The notes beneath the pieces were generated by a model. That model had not been told where the DNA came from. It saw only the letters and a list, made by a program, of their open reading frames with translations, and did no database searches. DNA of 64,000 bases from assembly GCA_963942565.1 (NCBI GenBank), contig OZ012688.1, positions 20,172,599-20,236,598 on the forward strand, written 5' to 3'. This stretch comes from Maea johnstoni (Eukaryota > Annelida > Polychaeta > Spionida > Magelonidae). Shown here piece after piece: positions 8,770 to 23,789 of the stretch; position 1 is the stretch's first letter, and each line of letters starts with the position of its first letter. Made by a program: the position numbers and the translations under genes.

Positions 8770-11274
8770 ATAGAGGCGACATTAAAGTTGCATTCCATAA
8801 TGAACCTTAGTTTATGCTTTATTTCAAAATAAAAACAGGTTGATGAAAATGCTCAAAGGTTTGATGTGTTGCTATGTTGTATGTTTCTATGACGTCATAG
8901 ATGGCGCTCGACCAATCATGTTTAGTCCTTGTCACACCCCTATACCTTGACAACCAGTGAAACGTATTGCATCATTAATTCGGAACTTGTCACAATCCAT
9001 CGGAAGAATAAGAACTGGAAGCTACTGCACATCTGTAGCACATCTCTGCTCAAATCTCTGGGGCTGATTATATACGGGTCTTTCTTGTAAAACGGTCCCA
9101 AACGATATTGTTTAAGCCATTGTTGATATTTTAGTTCATGTTGCACCATTCCTTTTTAAAGAAAATGTTGCACGTTTAAAGAGTCGACATTAAAGTTACA
9201 TTTCATAATGTACATTTCATTATGCTTTCTTTAACCCTTATGCTGCTGGTGGCTAATTGCACCAATACAAAGTGATGCAAAAAACCTGAAAAATCACTGA
9301 AACCCTGGCAAATGGGTACTCATCTGAGAGTACTCAGCGAGAGCTTTCAAATGAATACCAACATGACAGGGTTTAGATGACTTTCAAAGATTTTTGCATT
9401 TTTGTGCATTAGGCGAATGTAACGTCAGCATTGGAAGGGTTAAATAAAGACATGATAATTGAGATGCTCCATAAAAAATGACAGATTCCCTATGTTAAAA
9501 GAGGTTAAAGAAAAACATTGGGGTTTTTCTTTTGCCGTCATGACATAGGTTTAAATGTAATTTACGCATGACGATGTCTGTGAAACATGTGACACACAAC
9601 CAACTACGTACCCTGTATGTGGTCGACAATTTGGCACTTTTCCGCTTTTCTAGCGCTAATTGAAAAAAAGTGTAAAGCAGCGGTTCTGACTCAAAGGTTT
9701 GATGTGTTGCTATGCGGTATGTCACTATGACGTCATAGATGGCGCTCGACCAATCACAATCAGGCGTAGTCACATCCCTATACCTGGACAACCAGGGAAA
9801 CGTATTTCATCACTAATTCGGAACTTGTGACAATACATCGTAAGAAGATGAAATGGAAGCTACTGCACATCTGTAGCACATCTCTGTTCAAATCTTTGGG
9901 CTTATAGGCCATACGGGTCTTTCTTCTAATATAGTTCCAAACGACCTTGTTTAAGCCATTGTTCATATTTCACTTCATGTTGCTCCATTACTTTTGTAAG
10001 AAAACGTTGCATAGTTATAGAGGCGACATTAAAGTTGCATTCCATAATGAACCTTAGTTTATGCTTTATTTCAAAATAAAAACAGGTTGATGAAAATGCT
10101 CAAAGGTTTGATGTGTTGCTATGTTGTATGTTTCTATGACGTCATAGATGGCGCTCGACCAATCATGTTTAGTCCTTGTCACACCCCTATACCTTGACAA
10201 CCAGTGAAACGTATTGCATCATTAATTCGGAACTTGTCACAATCCATCGGAAGAATAAGAACTGGAAGCTACTGCACATCTGTAGCACATCTCTGCTCAA
10301 ATCTCTGGGGCTGATTATATACGGATTATATAAGGGTCTTTCTTGTAAAACGGTCCCAAACGATATTGTTTAAGCCATTGTTGATATTTTAGTTCATGTT
10401 GCACCATTCCTTTTTAAAGAAAATGTTGCACGTTTAAAGAGTCGACATTAAAGTTACATTTCATAATGTACATTTCATTATGCTTTCTTTAACCCTTATG
10501 CTGCTGGTGGCTAATTGCACCAATACAAAGTGATGCAAAAAACCTGAAAAATCACTGAAACCCTGGCAAATGGGTACTCATCTGAGAGTACTCAGCGAGA
10601 GCTTTCAAATGAATACCAACATGACAGGGTTTAGATGGTTTTCAAAGATTTTTGCATTTTTGTGCATTGGGCGAATGTAACGTCAGCATTGGAAGGGTTA
10701 AATAAAGACATGATAATTGAGATGCTCCATAAAAAATGACAGATTCCCTATGTTAAAACAGGTTAAAGAAAAACATTGGGGTTTTTCTTTTGCCGTCATG
10801 ACATAGGTTTAAATGTAATTTACGCAAGACGATGTCTGTGAAACATGTGACACACAACCAACTACGTACCCTGTATGTGGTCGCCAATTTGGCACTTTTC
10901 CGCTTTTCTAGCGCTAATTGAAAAAAAGTGTAAAGCAGCGGTTCTGACTCAAAGGTTTGATGTGTTGCTATGCTGTATGTCACTATGACGTCATAGATGG
11001 CGCTCGACCAATCACAATCAGGCGTAGTCACATCCCTATACCTGGACAACCAGGGAAACGTATTTCATCACTAATTCGGAACTTGTAACAATACATCGTA
11101 AGAAGATGAAATGGAAGCTACTGCACATCTGTAGCACATCTCTGTTCAAATCTTTGGGCTTATAGGCCATACGGGTCTTTCTTCTAATATAGTTCCAAAC
11201 GACCTTGTTTAAGCCATTGTTCATATTTCACTTCATGTTGCTCCATTACTTTTGTAAGAAAACGTTGCATAGTT
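8770..11274. repeat. Higher-order block, 2-mer copy 1 (M8-M9, 2505 bp)
   Basis: M8 (1247 bp) carries GATGACTTTC, AAAAGAGGTT, TATGCGGTATG and CTTGTGACAATA. M9 (1258 bp) carries GTCGCCAATTTGG. The pair recurs directly to the right. Confidence 0.9.
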
Positions 11275-13779
11275 ATAGAGGCGACATTAAAGTTGCATTC
11301 CATAATGAACCTTAGTTTATGCTTTATTTCAAAATAAAAACAGGTTGATGAAAATGCTCAAAGGTTTGATGTGTTGCTATGTTGTATGTTTCTATGACGT
11401 CATAGATGGCGCTCGACCAATCATGTTTAGTCCTTGTCACACCCCTATACCTTGACAACCAGTGAAACGTATTGCATCATTAATTCGGAACTTGTCACAA
11501 TCCATCGGAAGAATAAGAACTGGAAGCTACTGCACATCTGTAGCACATCTCTGCTCAAATCTCTGGGGCTGATTATATACGGGTCTTTCTTGTAAAACGG
11601 TCCCAAACGATATTGTTTAAGCCATTGTTGATATTTTAGTTCATGTTGCACCATTCCTTTTTAAAGAAAATGTTGCACGTTTAAAGAGTCGACATTAAAG
11701 TTACATTTCATAATGTACATTTCATTATGCTTTCTTTAACCCTTATGCTGCTGGTGGCTAATTGCACCAATACAAAGTGATGCAAAAAACCTGAAAAATC
11801 ACTGAAACCCTGGCAAATGGGTACTCATCTGAGAGTACTCAGCGAGAGCTTTCAAATGAATACCAACATGACAGGGTTTAGATGACTTTCAAAGATTTTT
11901 GCATTTTTGTGCATTAGGCGAATGTAACGTCAGCATTGGAAGGGTTAAATAAAGACATGATAATTGAGATGCTCCATAAAAAATGACAGATTCCCTATGT
12001 TAAAAGAGGTTAAAGAAAAACATTGGGGTTTTTCTTTTGCCGTCATGACATAGGTTTAAATGTAATTTACGCATGACGATGTCTGTGAAACATGTGACAC
12101 ACAACCAACTACGTACCCTGTATGTGGTCGACAATTTGGCACTTTTCCGCTTTTCTAGCGCTAATTGAAAAAAAGTGTAAAGCAGCGGTTCTGACTCAAA
12201 GGTTTGATGTGTTGCTATGCGGTATGTCACTATGACGTCATAGATGGCGCTCGACCAATCACAATCAGGCGTAGTCACATCCCTATACCTGGACAACCAG
12301 GGAAACGTATTTCATCACTAATTCGGAACTTGTGACAATACATCGTAAGAAGATGAAATGGAAGCTACTGCACATCTGTAGCACATCTCTGTTCAAATCT
12401 TTGGGCTTATAGGCCATACGGGTCTTTCTTCTAATATAGTTCCAAACGACCTTGTTTAAGCCATTGTTCATATTTCACTTCATGTTGCTCCATTACTTTT
12501 GTAAGAAAACGTTGCATAGTTATAGAGGCGACATTAAAGTTGCATTCCATAATGAACCTTAGTTTATGCTTTATTTCAAAATAAAAACAGGTTGATGAAA
12601 ATGCTCAAAGGTTTGATGTGTTGCTATGTTGTATGTTTCTATGACGTCATAGATGGCGCTCGACCAATCATGTTTAGTCCTTGTCACACCCCTATACCTT
12701 GACAACCAGTGAAACGTATTGCATCATTAATTCGGAACTTGTCACAATCCATCGGAAGAATAAGAACTGGAAGCTACTGCACATCTGTAGCACATCTCTG
12801 CTCAAATCTCTGGGGCTGATTATATACGGATTATATAAGGGTCTTTCTTGTAAAACGGTCCCAAACGATATTGTTTAAGCCATTGTTGATATTTTAGTTC
12901 ATGTTGCACCATTCCTTTTTAAAGAAAATGTTGCACGTTTAAAGAGTCGACATTAAAGTTACATTTCATAATGTACATTTCATTATGCTTTCTTTAACCC
13001 TTATGCTGCTGGTGGCTAATTGCACCAATACAAAGTGATGCAAAAAACCTGAAAAATCACTGAAACCCTGGCAAATGGGTACTCATCTGAGAGTACTCAG
13101 CGAGAGCTTTCAAATGAATACCAACATGACAGGGTTTAGATGGTTTTCAAAGATTTTTGCATTTTTGTGCATTGGGCGAATGTAACGTCAGCATTGGAAG
13201 GGTTAAATAAAGACATGATAATTGAGATGCTCCATAAAAAATGACAGATTCCCTATGTTAAAACAGGTTAAAGAAAAACATTGGGGTTTTTCTTTTGCCG
13301 TCATGACATAGGTTTAAATGTAATTTACGCAAGACGATGTCTGTGAAACATGTGACACACAACCAACTACGTACCCTGTATGTGGTCGCCAATTTGGCAC
13401 TTTTCCGCTTTTCTAGCGCTAATTGAAAAAAAGTGTAAAGCAGCGGTTCTGACTCAAAGGTTTGATGTGTTGCTATGCTGTATGTCACTATGACGTCATA
13501 GATGGCGCTCGACCAATCACAATCAGGCGTAGTCACATCCCTATACCTGGACAACCAGGGAAACGTATTTCATCACTAATTCGGAACTTGTAACAATACA
13601 TCGTAAGAAGATGAAATGGAAGCTACTGCACATCTGTAGCACATCTCTGTTCAAATCTTTGGGCTTATAGGCCATACGGGTCTTTCTTCTAATATAGTTC
13701 CAAACGACCTTGTTTAAGCCATTGTTCATATTTCACTTCATGTTGCTCCATTACTTTTGTAAGAAAACGTTGCATAGTT
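11275..13779. repeat. Higher-order block, 2-mer copy 2 (M10-M11, 2505 bp)
   Basis: All four M8 markers recur in M10, and GTCGCCAATTTGG recurs in M11. The main change seen is GTTCAAATC in the A2 of both M9 and M11, against GTTCAGATC in M3 and M6. This is a recent tandem duplication of M8-M9. Confidence 0.9.
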
Positions 13780-16700
13780 ATAGAGGCGACATTAAAGTTG
13801 CATTCCATAATGAACCTTAGTTTATGCTTTATTTCAAAATAAAAACAGGTTGATGAAAATGCTCAAAGGTTTGATGTGTTGCTATGTTGTATGTTTCTAT
13901 GACGTCATAGATGGCGCTCGACCAATCATGTTTAGTCCTTGTCACACCCCTATACCTTGACAACCAGTGAAACGTATTGCATCATTAATTCGGAACTTGT
14001 CACAATCCATCGGAAGAATAAGAACTGGAAGCTACTGCACATCTGTAGCACATCTCTGCTCAAATCTCTGGGGCTGATTATATACGGGTCTTTCTTGTTA
14101 AACGGTCCCAAACGATATTGTTTAAGCCATTGTTGATATTTTAGTTCATGTTGCACCATTCCTTTTTAAAGAAAATGTTGCACGTTTAAAGAGTCGACAT
14201 TAAAGTTACATTTCATAATGTACATTTCATTATGCTTTCTTTAACCCTTATGCTGCTGGTGGCTAATTGCACCAATACAAAGTGATGCAAAAAACCTGAA
14301 AAATCACTGAAACCCTGGCAAATGGGTACTCATCTGAGAGTACTCAGCGAGAGCTTTCAAATGAATACCAACATGACAGGGTTTAGATGGTTTTCAAAGA
14401 TTTTTGCATTTTTGTGCATTAGGCGAATGTAACGTCAGCATTGGAAGGGTTAAATAAAGACATGATAATTGAGATGCTCCATAAAAAAAGACAGATTCCC
14501 TATGTTAAAACAGGTTAAAGAAAAACATTGGGGTTTTTCTTTTGCCGTCATGACATAGGTTTAAATGTAATTTACGCAAGACGATGTCTGTGAAATATGT
14601 GACACACAACCAACTACGTACCCTGTATGTGGTCGACAATTTGGCACTTTTCCGCTTTTCTAGCGCTAATTGAAAAAAAGTGTAAAGCAGCGGTTCTGAC
14701 TCAAAGGTTTGATGTGTTGCTATGCTGTATGTCACTATGACGTCATAGATGGCGCTCGACCAATCACAATCAGGCGTAGTCACATCCCTATACCTGGACA
14801 ACCAGGGAAACGTATTTCATCACTAATTCGGAACTTGTAACAATACATCGTAAGAAGATGAAATGGAAGCTACTGCACATCTGTAGCACATCTCTGTTCA
14901 AATCTTTGGGCTTATAGGCCATACGGGTCTTTCTTCTAATATAGTTCCAAACGACCTTGTTTAAGCCATTGTTCATATTTCACTTCATGTTGCTCCATTA
15001 CTTTTGTAAGAAAACGTTGCATAGTTATAGAGGCGACATTAAAGTTGCATTCCATAATGAACCTTAGTTTATGCTTTATTTCAAAATAAAAACAGGTTGA
15101 TGAAAATGCTCAAAGGTTTGATGTGTTGCTATGTTGTATGTTTCTATGACGTCATAGATGGCGCTCGACCAATCACGTTTAGTCCTTGTCACACCCCTAT
15201 ACCTTGACAACCAGTGAAACGTATTGCATCATTAATTCGGAACTTGTCACAATCCATCGGAAGAATAAGAACTGGAAGCTACTGCACATCTGTAGCACAT
15301 CTCTGCTCAAATCTCTGGGGCTGATTATATACGGGTCTTTCTTGTAAAACGGTCCCAAACGATATTGTTTAAGCCATTGTTGATATTTTAGTTCATGTTG
15401 CACCATTCCTTTTTAAAGAAAATGTTGCACGTTTAAAGAGTCGACATTCAAGTAACATTTCATAATGTACATTTCATTATGCTTTCTTTAACCCTTATGC
15501 TGCTGGTGGCTAATTGCACCAATACAAAGTGATGCAAAAACCCGGAAAAATCACTGAAACCCTGGCAAATGGGTACTCATCTGAGAGTACTCAGCGAGAG
15601 CTTTCAAATGAATACCAACATGACAGGGTTTAGATGGTTTTCAAAGATTTTTGCATTTTTGTGCATTGGGCAAATGTAACGTCAGCATTGGAAGGGTTAA
15701 ATAAAGACATGATAATTGAGATGCTCCATAAAAAATGACAGATTCCCTATGTTAAAACAGGTTAAAGAAAAACATTGGGGTTTTTCTTTTGCCGTCATGA
15801 CATAGGTTTAAATGTAATTTACGCAAGACGATGTCTGTGAAACATGTGACACACAACCAACTACGTACCCTGTATGTGGTCGACAATTTGGCACTTTTCC
15901 GCTTTTCTAGCGCTAGCGCTAATTGAAAAAAAGTGTAAAGCAGCGGTTCTGACTCAAAGGTTTGATGTGTTGCTATGCTGTATGTCACTATGACGTCATA
16001 GATGGCGCTCGACCAATCACAATCAGGCGTAGTCACATCCCTATACCTGGACAACCAGGGAAACGTATTTCATCACTAATTCGGAACTTGTAACAATACA
16101 TCGTAAGAAGATGAAATGGAAGCTACTGCACATCTGTAGCACATCTCTGTTCAAATGTTTGGGCTTATAGGCCATACGGGTCTTTCTTCTAATATAGTTC
16201 CAAACGACCTTGTTTAAGCCATTGTTCATATTTCACTTCATGTTGCTCCATTACTTTTGTAAGAAAACGTTGCATAGTTATAGAGGCGACATTAAAGTTG
16301 CATTCCATAATGAACCTTAGTTTATGCTTTATTTCAAAATAAAAACAGGTTGATGAAAATGCTCAAAGGTTTGATGTGTTGCTATGTTGTATGTTTCTAT
16401 GACGTCATAGATGGCGCTCGACCAATCATGTTTAGTCCTTGTCACACCCCTATACCTTGACAACCAGTGAAACGTATTGCATCATTAATTCGGAACTTGT
16501 CACAATCCATCGGAAGAATAAGAACTGGAAGCTACTGCACATCTGTAGCACATCTCTGCTCAAATCTCTGGGGCTGATTATATACGGGTCTTTCTTGTAA
16601 AACGGTCCCAAACGATATTGTTTAAGCCATTGTTGATATTTTAGTTCATGTTGCACCATTCCTTTTTAAAGAAAATGTTGCACGTTTAAAGAGTCGACAT

Positions 16701-18784
16701 TAAAGTTACATTTCATAATGTACATTTCATTATGCTTTCTTTAACCCTTATGCTGCTGGTGGCTAATTGCACCAATACAAAGTGATGCAAAAAACCTGAA
16801 AAATCACTGAAACCCTGGCAAATGGGTACTCATCTGAGAGTACTCAGCGAGAGCTTTCAAATGAATACCAACATGACAGGGTTTAGATGGTTTTCAAAGA
16901 TTTTTGCATTTTTGTGCATTGGGCGAATGTAACGTCAGCATTGGAAGGGTTAAATAAAGACATGATAATTGAGATGCTCCATAAAAAATGACAGATTCCC
17001 TATGTTAAAACAGGTTAAAGAAAATCATTGGGGTTTTTCTTTTGCCGTCATGACATAGGTTTAAATGTAATTTACGCATGACGATGTCTGTGAAACATGT
17101 GACACACAACCAACTGCGTACCCTGTATGTGGTCGCCAATTTGGCACTTTTCCGCTTTTCTAGCGCTAATTGAAAAAAAGTGTAAAGCAGCGGTTCTGAC
17201 TCAAAGGTTTGATGTGTTGCTATGCTGTATGTCACTATGACGTCATAGATGGCGCTCGACCAATCACAATCAGGCGTAGTCACATCCCTATACCTGGACA
17301 ACCAGGGAAACGTATTTCATCACTAATTCGGAACTTGTAACAATACATCGTAAGAAGATGAAATGGAAGCTACTGCACATCTGTAGCACATCTCTGTTCA
17401 AATCTTTGGGCTTATAGGCCATACGGGTCTTTCTTCTAATATAGTTCCAAACGACCTTGTTTAAGCCATTGTTCATATTTCACTTCATGTTGCTCCATTA
17501 CTTTTGTAAGAAAACGTTGCATAGTTATAGAGGCGACATTAAAGTTGCATTCCATAATGAACCTTAGTTTATGCTTTATTTCAAAATAAAAACAGGTTGA
17601 TGAAAATGCTCAAAGGTTTGATGTGTTGCTATGTTGTATGTTTCTATGACGTCATAGATGGCGCTCGACCAATCATGTTTAGTCCTTGTCACACCCCTAT
17701 ACCTTGACAACCAGTGAAACGTATTGCATCATTAATTCGGAACTTGTCACAATCCATCGGAAGAATAAGAACTGGAAGCTACTGCACATCTGTAGCACAT
17801 CTCTGCTCAAATCTCTGGGGCTGATTATATACGGATTATATACGGGTCTTTCTTGTAAAACGGTCCCAAACGATATTGTTTAAGCCATTGTTGATATTTT
17901 AGTTCATGTTGCACCATTCCTTTTTAAAGAAAATGTTGCACGTTTAAAGAGTCGACATTAAAGTTACATTTCATAATGTACATTTCATTATGCTTTCTTT
18001 AACCCTTATGCTGCTGGTGGCTAATTGCACCAATACAAAGTGATGCAAAAAACCTGAAAAATCACTGAAACCCTGGCAAATGGGTACTCATCTGAGAGTA
18101 CTCAGCGAGAGCTTTCAAATGAATACCAACATGACAGGGTTTAGATGGTTTTCAAAGATTTTTGCATTTTTGTGCATTGGGCGAATGTAACGTCAGCATT
18201 GGAAGGGTTAAATAAAGACATGATAATTGAGATGCTCCATAAAAAATGACAGATTCCCTATGTTAAAACAGGTTAAAGAAAAACATTGGGGTTTTTCTTT
18301 TGCCGTCATGACATAGGTTTAAATGTAATTTACGCAAGACGATGTCTGTGAAACATATGACACACAACCAACTACGTACCCTGTATGTGGTCGCCAATTT
18401 GGCACTTTTCCGCTTTTCTAGCGCTAATTGAAAAACAGTGTAAAGCAGCGGTTCTGACTCAAAGGTTTGATGTGTTGCTATGCTGTATGTCACTATGACG
18501 TCATAGATGGCGCTCGACCAATCACAATCAGGCGTAGTCACATCCCTATACCTGGACAACCAGGGAAACGTATTTCATCACTAATTCGGAACTTGTAACA
18601 ATACATCGTAAGAAGATGAAATGGAAGCTACTGCACATCTGTAGCACATCTCTGTTCAAATCTTTGGGCTTATAGGCCATACGGGTCTTTCTTCTAATAT
18701 AGTTCCAAACGACCTTGTTTAAGCCATTGTTCATATTTCACTTCATGTTGCTCCATTACTTTTGTAAGAAAACGTTGCATAGTT
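13780..18784. repeat. Higher-order block, 4-mer copy 1 (M12-M15, 5005 bp)
   Basis: Markers: TTGTTAAACGG, AAAAAAAGACAG and GAAATATGTG in M12; the doubled GCGCTA with CAAGTAAC in M13; GAAAATCATTGG in M14; ACATATGACAC and GAAAAACAGTG in M15. M13 has one private base (CAAATGTTTGGG) that is absent from its partner M17. Confidence 0.9.
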
Positions 18785-21700
18785 ATAGAGGCGACATTAA
18801 AGTTGCATTCCATAATGAACCTTAGTTTATGCTTTATTTCAAAATAAAAACAGGTTGATGAAAATGCTCAAAGGTTTGATGTGTTGCTATGTTGTATGTT
18901 TCTATGACGTCATAGATGGCGCTCGACCAATCATGTTTAGTCCTTGTCACACCCCTATACCTTGACAACCAGTGAAACGTATTGCATCATTAATTCGGAA
19001 CTTGTCACAATCCATCGGAAGAATAAGAACTGGAAGCTACTGCACATCTGTAGCACATCTCTGCTCAAATCTCTGGGGCTGATTATATACGGGTCTTTCT
19101 TGTTAAACGGTCCCAAACGATATTGTTTAAGCCATTGTTGATATTTTAGTTCATGTTGCACCATTCCTTTTTAAAGAAAATGTTGCACGTTTAAAGAGTC
19201 GACATTAAAGTTACATTTCATAATGTACATTTCATTATGCTTTCTTTAACCCTTATGCTGCTGGTGGCTAATTGCACCAATACAAAGTGATGCAAAAAAC
19301 CTGAAAAATCACTGAAACCCTGGCAAATGGGTACTCATCTGAGAGTACTCAGCGAGAGCTTTCAAATGAATACCAACATGACAGGGTTTAGATGGTTTTC
19401 AAAGATTTTTGCATTTTTGTGCATTAGGCGAATGTAACGTCAGCATTGGAAGGGTTAAATAAAGACATGATAATTGAGATGCTCCATAAAAAAAGACAGA
19501 TTCCCTATGTTAAAACAGGTTAAAGAAAAACATTGGGGTTTTTCTTTTGCCGTCATGACATAGGTTTAAATGTAATTTACGCAAGACGATGTCTGTGAAA
19601 TATGTGACACACAACCAACTACGTACCCTGTATGTGGTCGACAATTTGGCACTTTTCCGCTTTTCTAGCGCTAATTGAAAAAAAGTGTAAAGCAGCGGTT
19701 CTGACTCAAAGGTTTGATGTGTTGCTATGCTGTATGTCACTATGACGTCATAGATGGCGCTCGACCAATCACAATCAGGCGTAGTCACATCCCTATACCT
19801 GGACAACCAGGGAAACGTATTTCATCACTAATTCGGAACTTGTAACAATACATCGTAAGAAGATGAAATGGAAGCTACTGCACATCTGTAGCACATCTCT
19901 GTTCAAATCTTTGGGCTTATAGGCCATACGGGTCTTTCTTCTAATATAGTTCCAAACGACCTTGTTTAAGCCATTGTTCATATTTCACTTCATGTTGCTC
20001 CATTACTTTTGTAAGAAAACGTTGCATAGTTATAGAGGCGACATTAAAGTTGCATTCCATAATGAACCTTAGTTTATGCTTTATTTCAAAATAAAAACAG
20101 GTTGATGAAAATGCTCAAAGGTTTGATGTGTTGCTATGTTGTATGTTTCTATGACGTCATAGATGGCGCTCGACCAATCACGTTTAGTCCTTGTCACACC
20201 CCTATACCTTGACAACCAGTGAAACGTATTGCATCATTAATTCGGAACTTGTCACAATCCATCGGAAGAATAAGAACTGGAAGCTACTGCACATCTGTAG
20301 CACATCTCTGCTCAAATCTCTGGGGCTGATTATATACGGGTCTTTCTTGTAAAACGGTCCCAAACGATATTGTTTAAGCCATTGTTGATATTTTAGTTCA
20401 TGTTGCACCATTCCTTTTTAAAGAAAATGTTGCACGTTTAAAGAGTCGACATTCAAGTAACATTTCATAATGTACATTTCATTATGCTTTCTTTAACCCT
20501 TATGCTGCTGGTGGCTAATTGCACCAATACAAAGTGATGCAAAAACCCGGAAAAATCACTGAAACCCTGGCAAATGGGTACTCATCTGAGAGTACTCAGC
20601 GAGAGCTTTCAAATGAATACCAACATGACAGGGTTTAGATGGTTTTCAAAGATTTTTGCATTTTTGTGCATTGGGCAAATGTAACGTCAGCATTGGAAGG
20701 GTTAAATAAAGACATGATAATTGAGATGCTCCATAAAAAATGACAGATTCCCTATGTTAAAACAGGTTAAAGAAAAACATTGGGGTTTTTCTTTTGCCGT
20801 CATGACATAGGTTTAAATGTAATTTACGCAAGACGATGTCTGTGAAACATGTGACACACAACCAACTACGTACCCTGTATGTGGTCGACAATTTGGCACT
20901 TTTCCGCTTTTCTAGCGCTAGCGCTAATTGAAAAAAAGTGTAAAGCAGCGGTTCTGACTCAAAGGTTTGATGTGTTGCTATGCTGTATGTCACTATGACG
21001 TCATAGATGGCGCTCGACCAATCACAATCAGGCGTAGTCACATCCCTATACCTGGACAACCAGGGAAACGTATTTCATCACTAATTCGGAACTTGTAACA
21101 ATACATCGTAAGAAGATGAAATGGAAGCTACTGCACATCTGTAGCACATCTCTGTTCAAATCTTTGGGCTTATAGGCCATACGGGTCTTTCTTCTAATAT
21201 AGTTCCAAACGACCTTGTTTAAGCCATTGTTCATATTTCACTTCATGTTGCTCCATTACTTTTGTAAGAAAACGTTGCATAGTTATAGAGGCGACATTAA
21301 AGTTGCATTCCATAATGAACCTTAGTTTATGCTTTATTTCAAAATAAAAACAGGTTGATGAAAATGCTCAAAGGTTTGATGTGTTGCTATGTTGTATGTT
21401 TCTATGACGTCATAGATGGCGCTCGACCAATCATGTTTAGTCCTTGTCACACCCCTATACCTTGACAACCAGTGAAACGTATTGCATCATTAATTCGGAA
21501 CTTGTCACAATCCATCGGAAGAATAAGAACTGGAAGCTACTGCACATCTGTAGCACATCTCTGCTCAAATCTCTGGGGCTGATTATATACGGGTCTTTCT
21601 TGTAAAACGGTCCCAAACGATATTGTTTAAGCCATTGTTGATATTTTAGTTCATGTTGCACCATTCCTTTTTAAAGAAAATGTTGCACGTTTAAAGAGTC

Positions 21701-23789
21701 GACATTAAAGTTACATTTCATAATGTACATTTCATTATGCTTTCTTTAACCCTTATGCTGCTGGTGGCTAATTGCACCAATACAAAGTGATGCAAAAAAC
21801 CTGAAAAATCACTGAAACCCTGGCAAATGGGTACTCATCTGAGAGTACTCAGCGAGAGCTTTCAAATGAATACCAACATGACAGGGTTTAGATGGTTTTC
21901 AAAGATTTTTGCATTTTTGTGCATTGGGCGAATGTAACGTCAGCATTGGAAGGGTTAAATAAAGACATGATAATTGAGATGCTCCATAAAAAATGACAGA
22001 TTCCCTATGTTAAAACAGGTTAAAGAAAATCATTGGGGTTTTTCTTTTGCCGTCATGACATAGGTTTAAATGTAATTTACGCATGACGATGTCTGTGAAA
22101 CATGTGACACACAACCAACTGCGTACCCTGTATGTGGTCGCCAATTTGGCACTTTTCCGCTTTTCTAGCGCTAATTGAAAAAAAGTGTAAAGCAGCGGTT
22201 CTGACTCAAAGGTTTGATGTGTTGCTATGCTGTATGTCACTATGACGTCATAGATGGCGCTCGACCAATCACAATCAGGCGTAGTCACATCCCTATACCT
22301 GGACAACCAGGGAAACGTATTTCATCACTAATTCGGAACTTGTAACAATACATCGTAAGAAGATGAAATGGAAGCTACTGCACATCTGTAGCACATCTCT
22401 GTTCAAATCTTTGGGCTTATAGGCCATACGGGTCTTTCTTCTAATATAGTTCCAAACGACCTTGTTTAAGCCATTGTTCATATTTCACTTCATGTTGCTC
22501 CATTACTTTTGTAAGAAAACGTTGCATAGTTATAGAGGCGACATTAAAGTTGCATTCCATAATGAACCTTAGTTTATGCTTTATTTCAAAATAAAAACAG
22601 GTTGATGAAAATGCTCAAAGGTTTGATGTGTTGCTATGTTGTATGTTTCTATGACGTCATAGATGGCGCTCGACCAATCATGTTTAGTCCTTGTCACACC
22701 CCTATACCTTGACAACCAGTGAAACGTATTGCATCATTAATTCGGAACTTGTCACAATCCATCGGAAGAATAAGAACTGGAAGCTACTGCACATCTGTAG
22801 CACATCTCTGCTCAAATCTCTGGGGCTGATTATATACGGATTATATACGGGTCTTTCTTGTAAAACGGTCCCAAACGATATTGTTTAAGCCATTGTTGAT
22901 ATTTTAGTTCATGTTGCACCATTCCTTTTTAAAGAAAATGTTGCACGTTTAAAGAGTCGACATTAAAGTTACATTTCATAATGTACATTTCATTATGCTT
23001 TCTTTAACCCTTATGCTGCTGGTGGCTAATTGCACCAATACAAAGTGATGCAAAAAACCTGAAAAATCACTGAAACCCTGGCAAATGGGTACTCATCTGA
23101 GAGTACTCAGCGAGAGCTTTCAAATGAATACCAACATGACAGGGTTTAGATGGTTTTCAAAGATTTTTGCATTTTTGTGCATTGGGCGAATGTAACGTCA
23201 GCATTGGAAGGGTTAAATAAAGACATGATAATTGAGATGCTCCATAAAAAATGACAGATTCCCTATGTTAAAACAGGTTAAAGAAAAACATTGGGGTTTT
23301 TCTTTTGCCGTCATGACATAGGTTTAAATGTAATTTACGCAAGACGATGTCTGTGAAACATATGACACACAACCAACTACGTACCCTGTATGTGGTCGCC
23401 AATTTGGCACTTTTCCGCTTTTCTAGCGCTAATTGAAAAACAGTGTAAAGCAGCGGTTCTGACTCAAAGGTTTGATGTGTTGCTATGCTGTATGTCACTA
23501 TGACGTCATAGATGGCGCTCGACCAATCACAATCAGGCGTAGTCACATCCCTATACCTGGACAACCAGGGAAACGTATTTCATCACTAATTCGGAACTTG
23601 TAACAATACATCGTAAGAAGATGAAATGGAAGCTACTGCACATCTGTAGCACATCTCTGTTCAAATCTTTGGGCTTATAGGCCATACGGGTCTTTCTTCT
23701 AATATAGTTCCAAACGACCTTGTTTAAGCCATTGTTCATATTTCACTTCATGTTGCTCCATTACTTTTGTAAGAAAACGTTGCATAGTT
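18785..23789. repeat. Higher-order block, 4-mer copy 2 (M16-M19, 5005 bp)
   Basis: It repeats every M12-M15 marker at a constant offset of 5005 bp, except the private base in M13. This is the longest higher-order period in the window. Confidence 0.9.
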
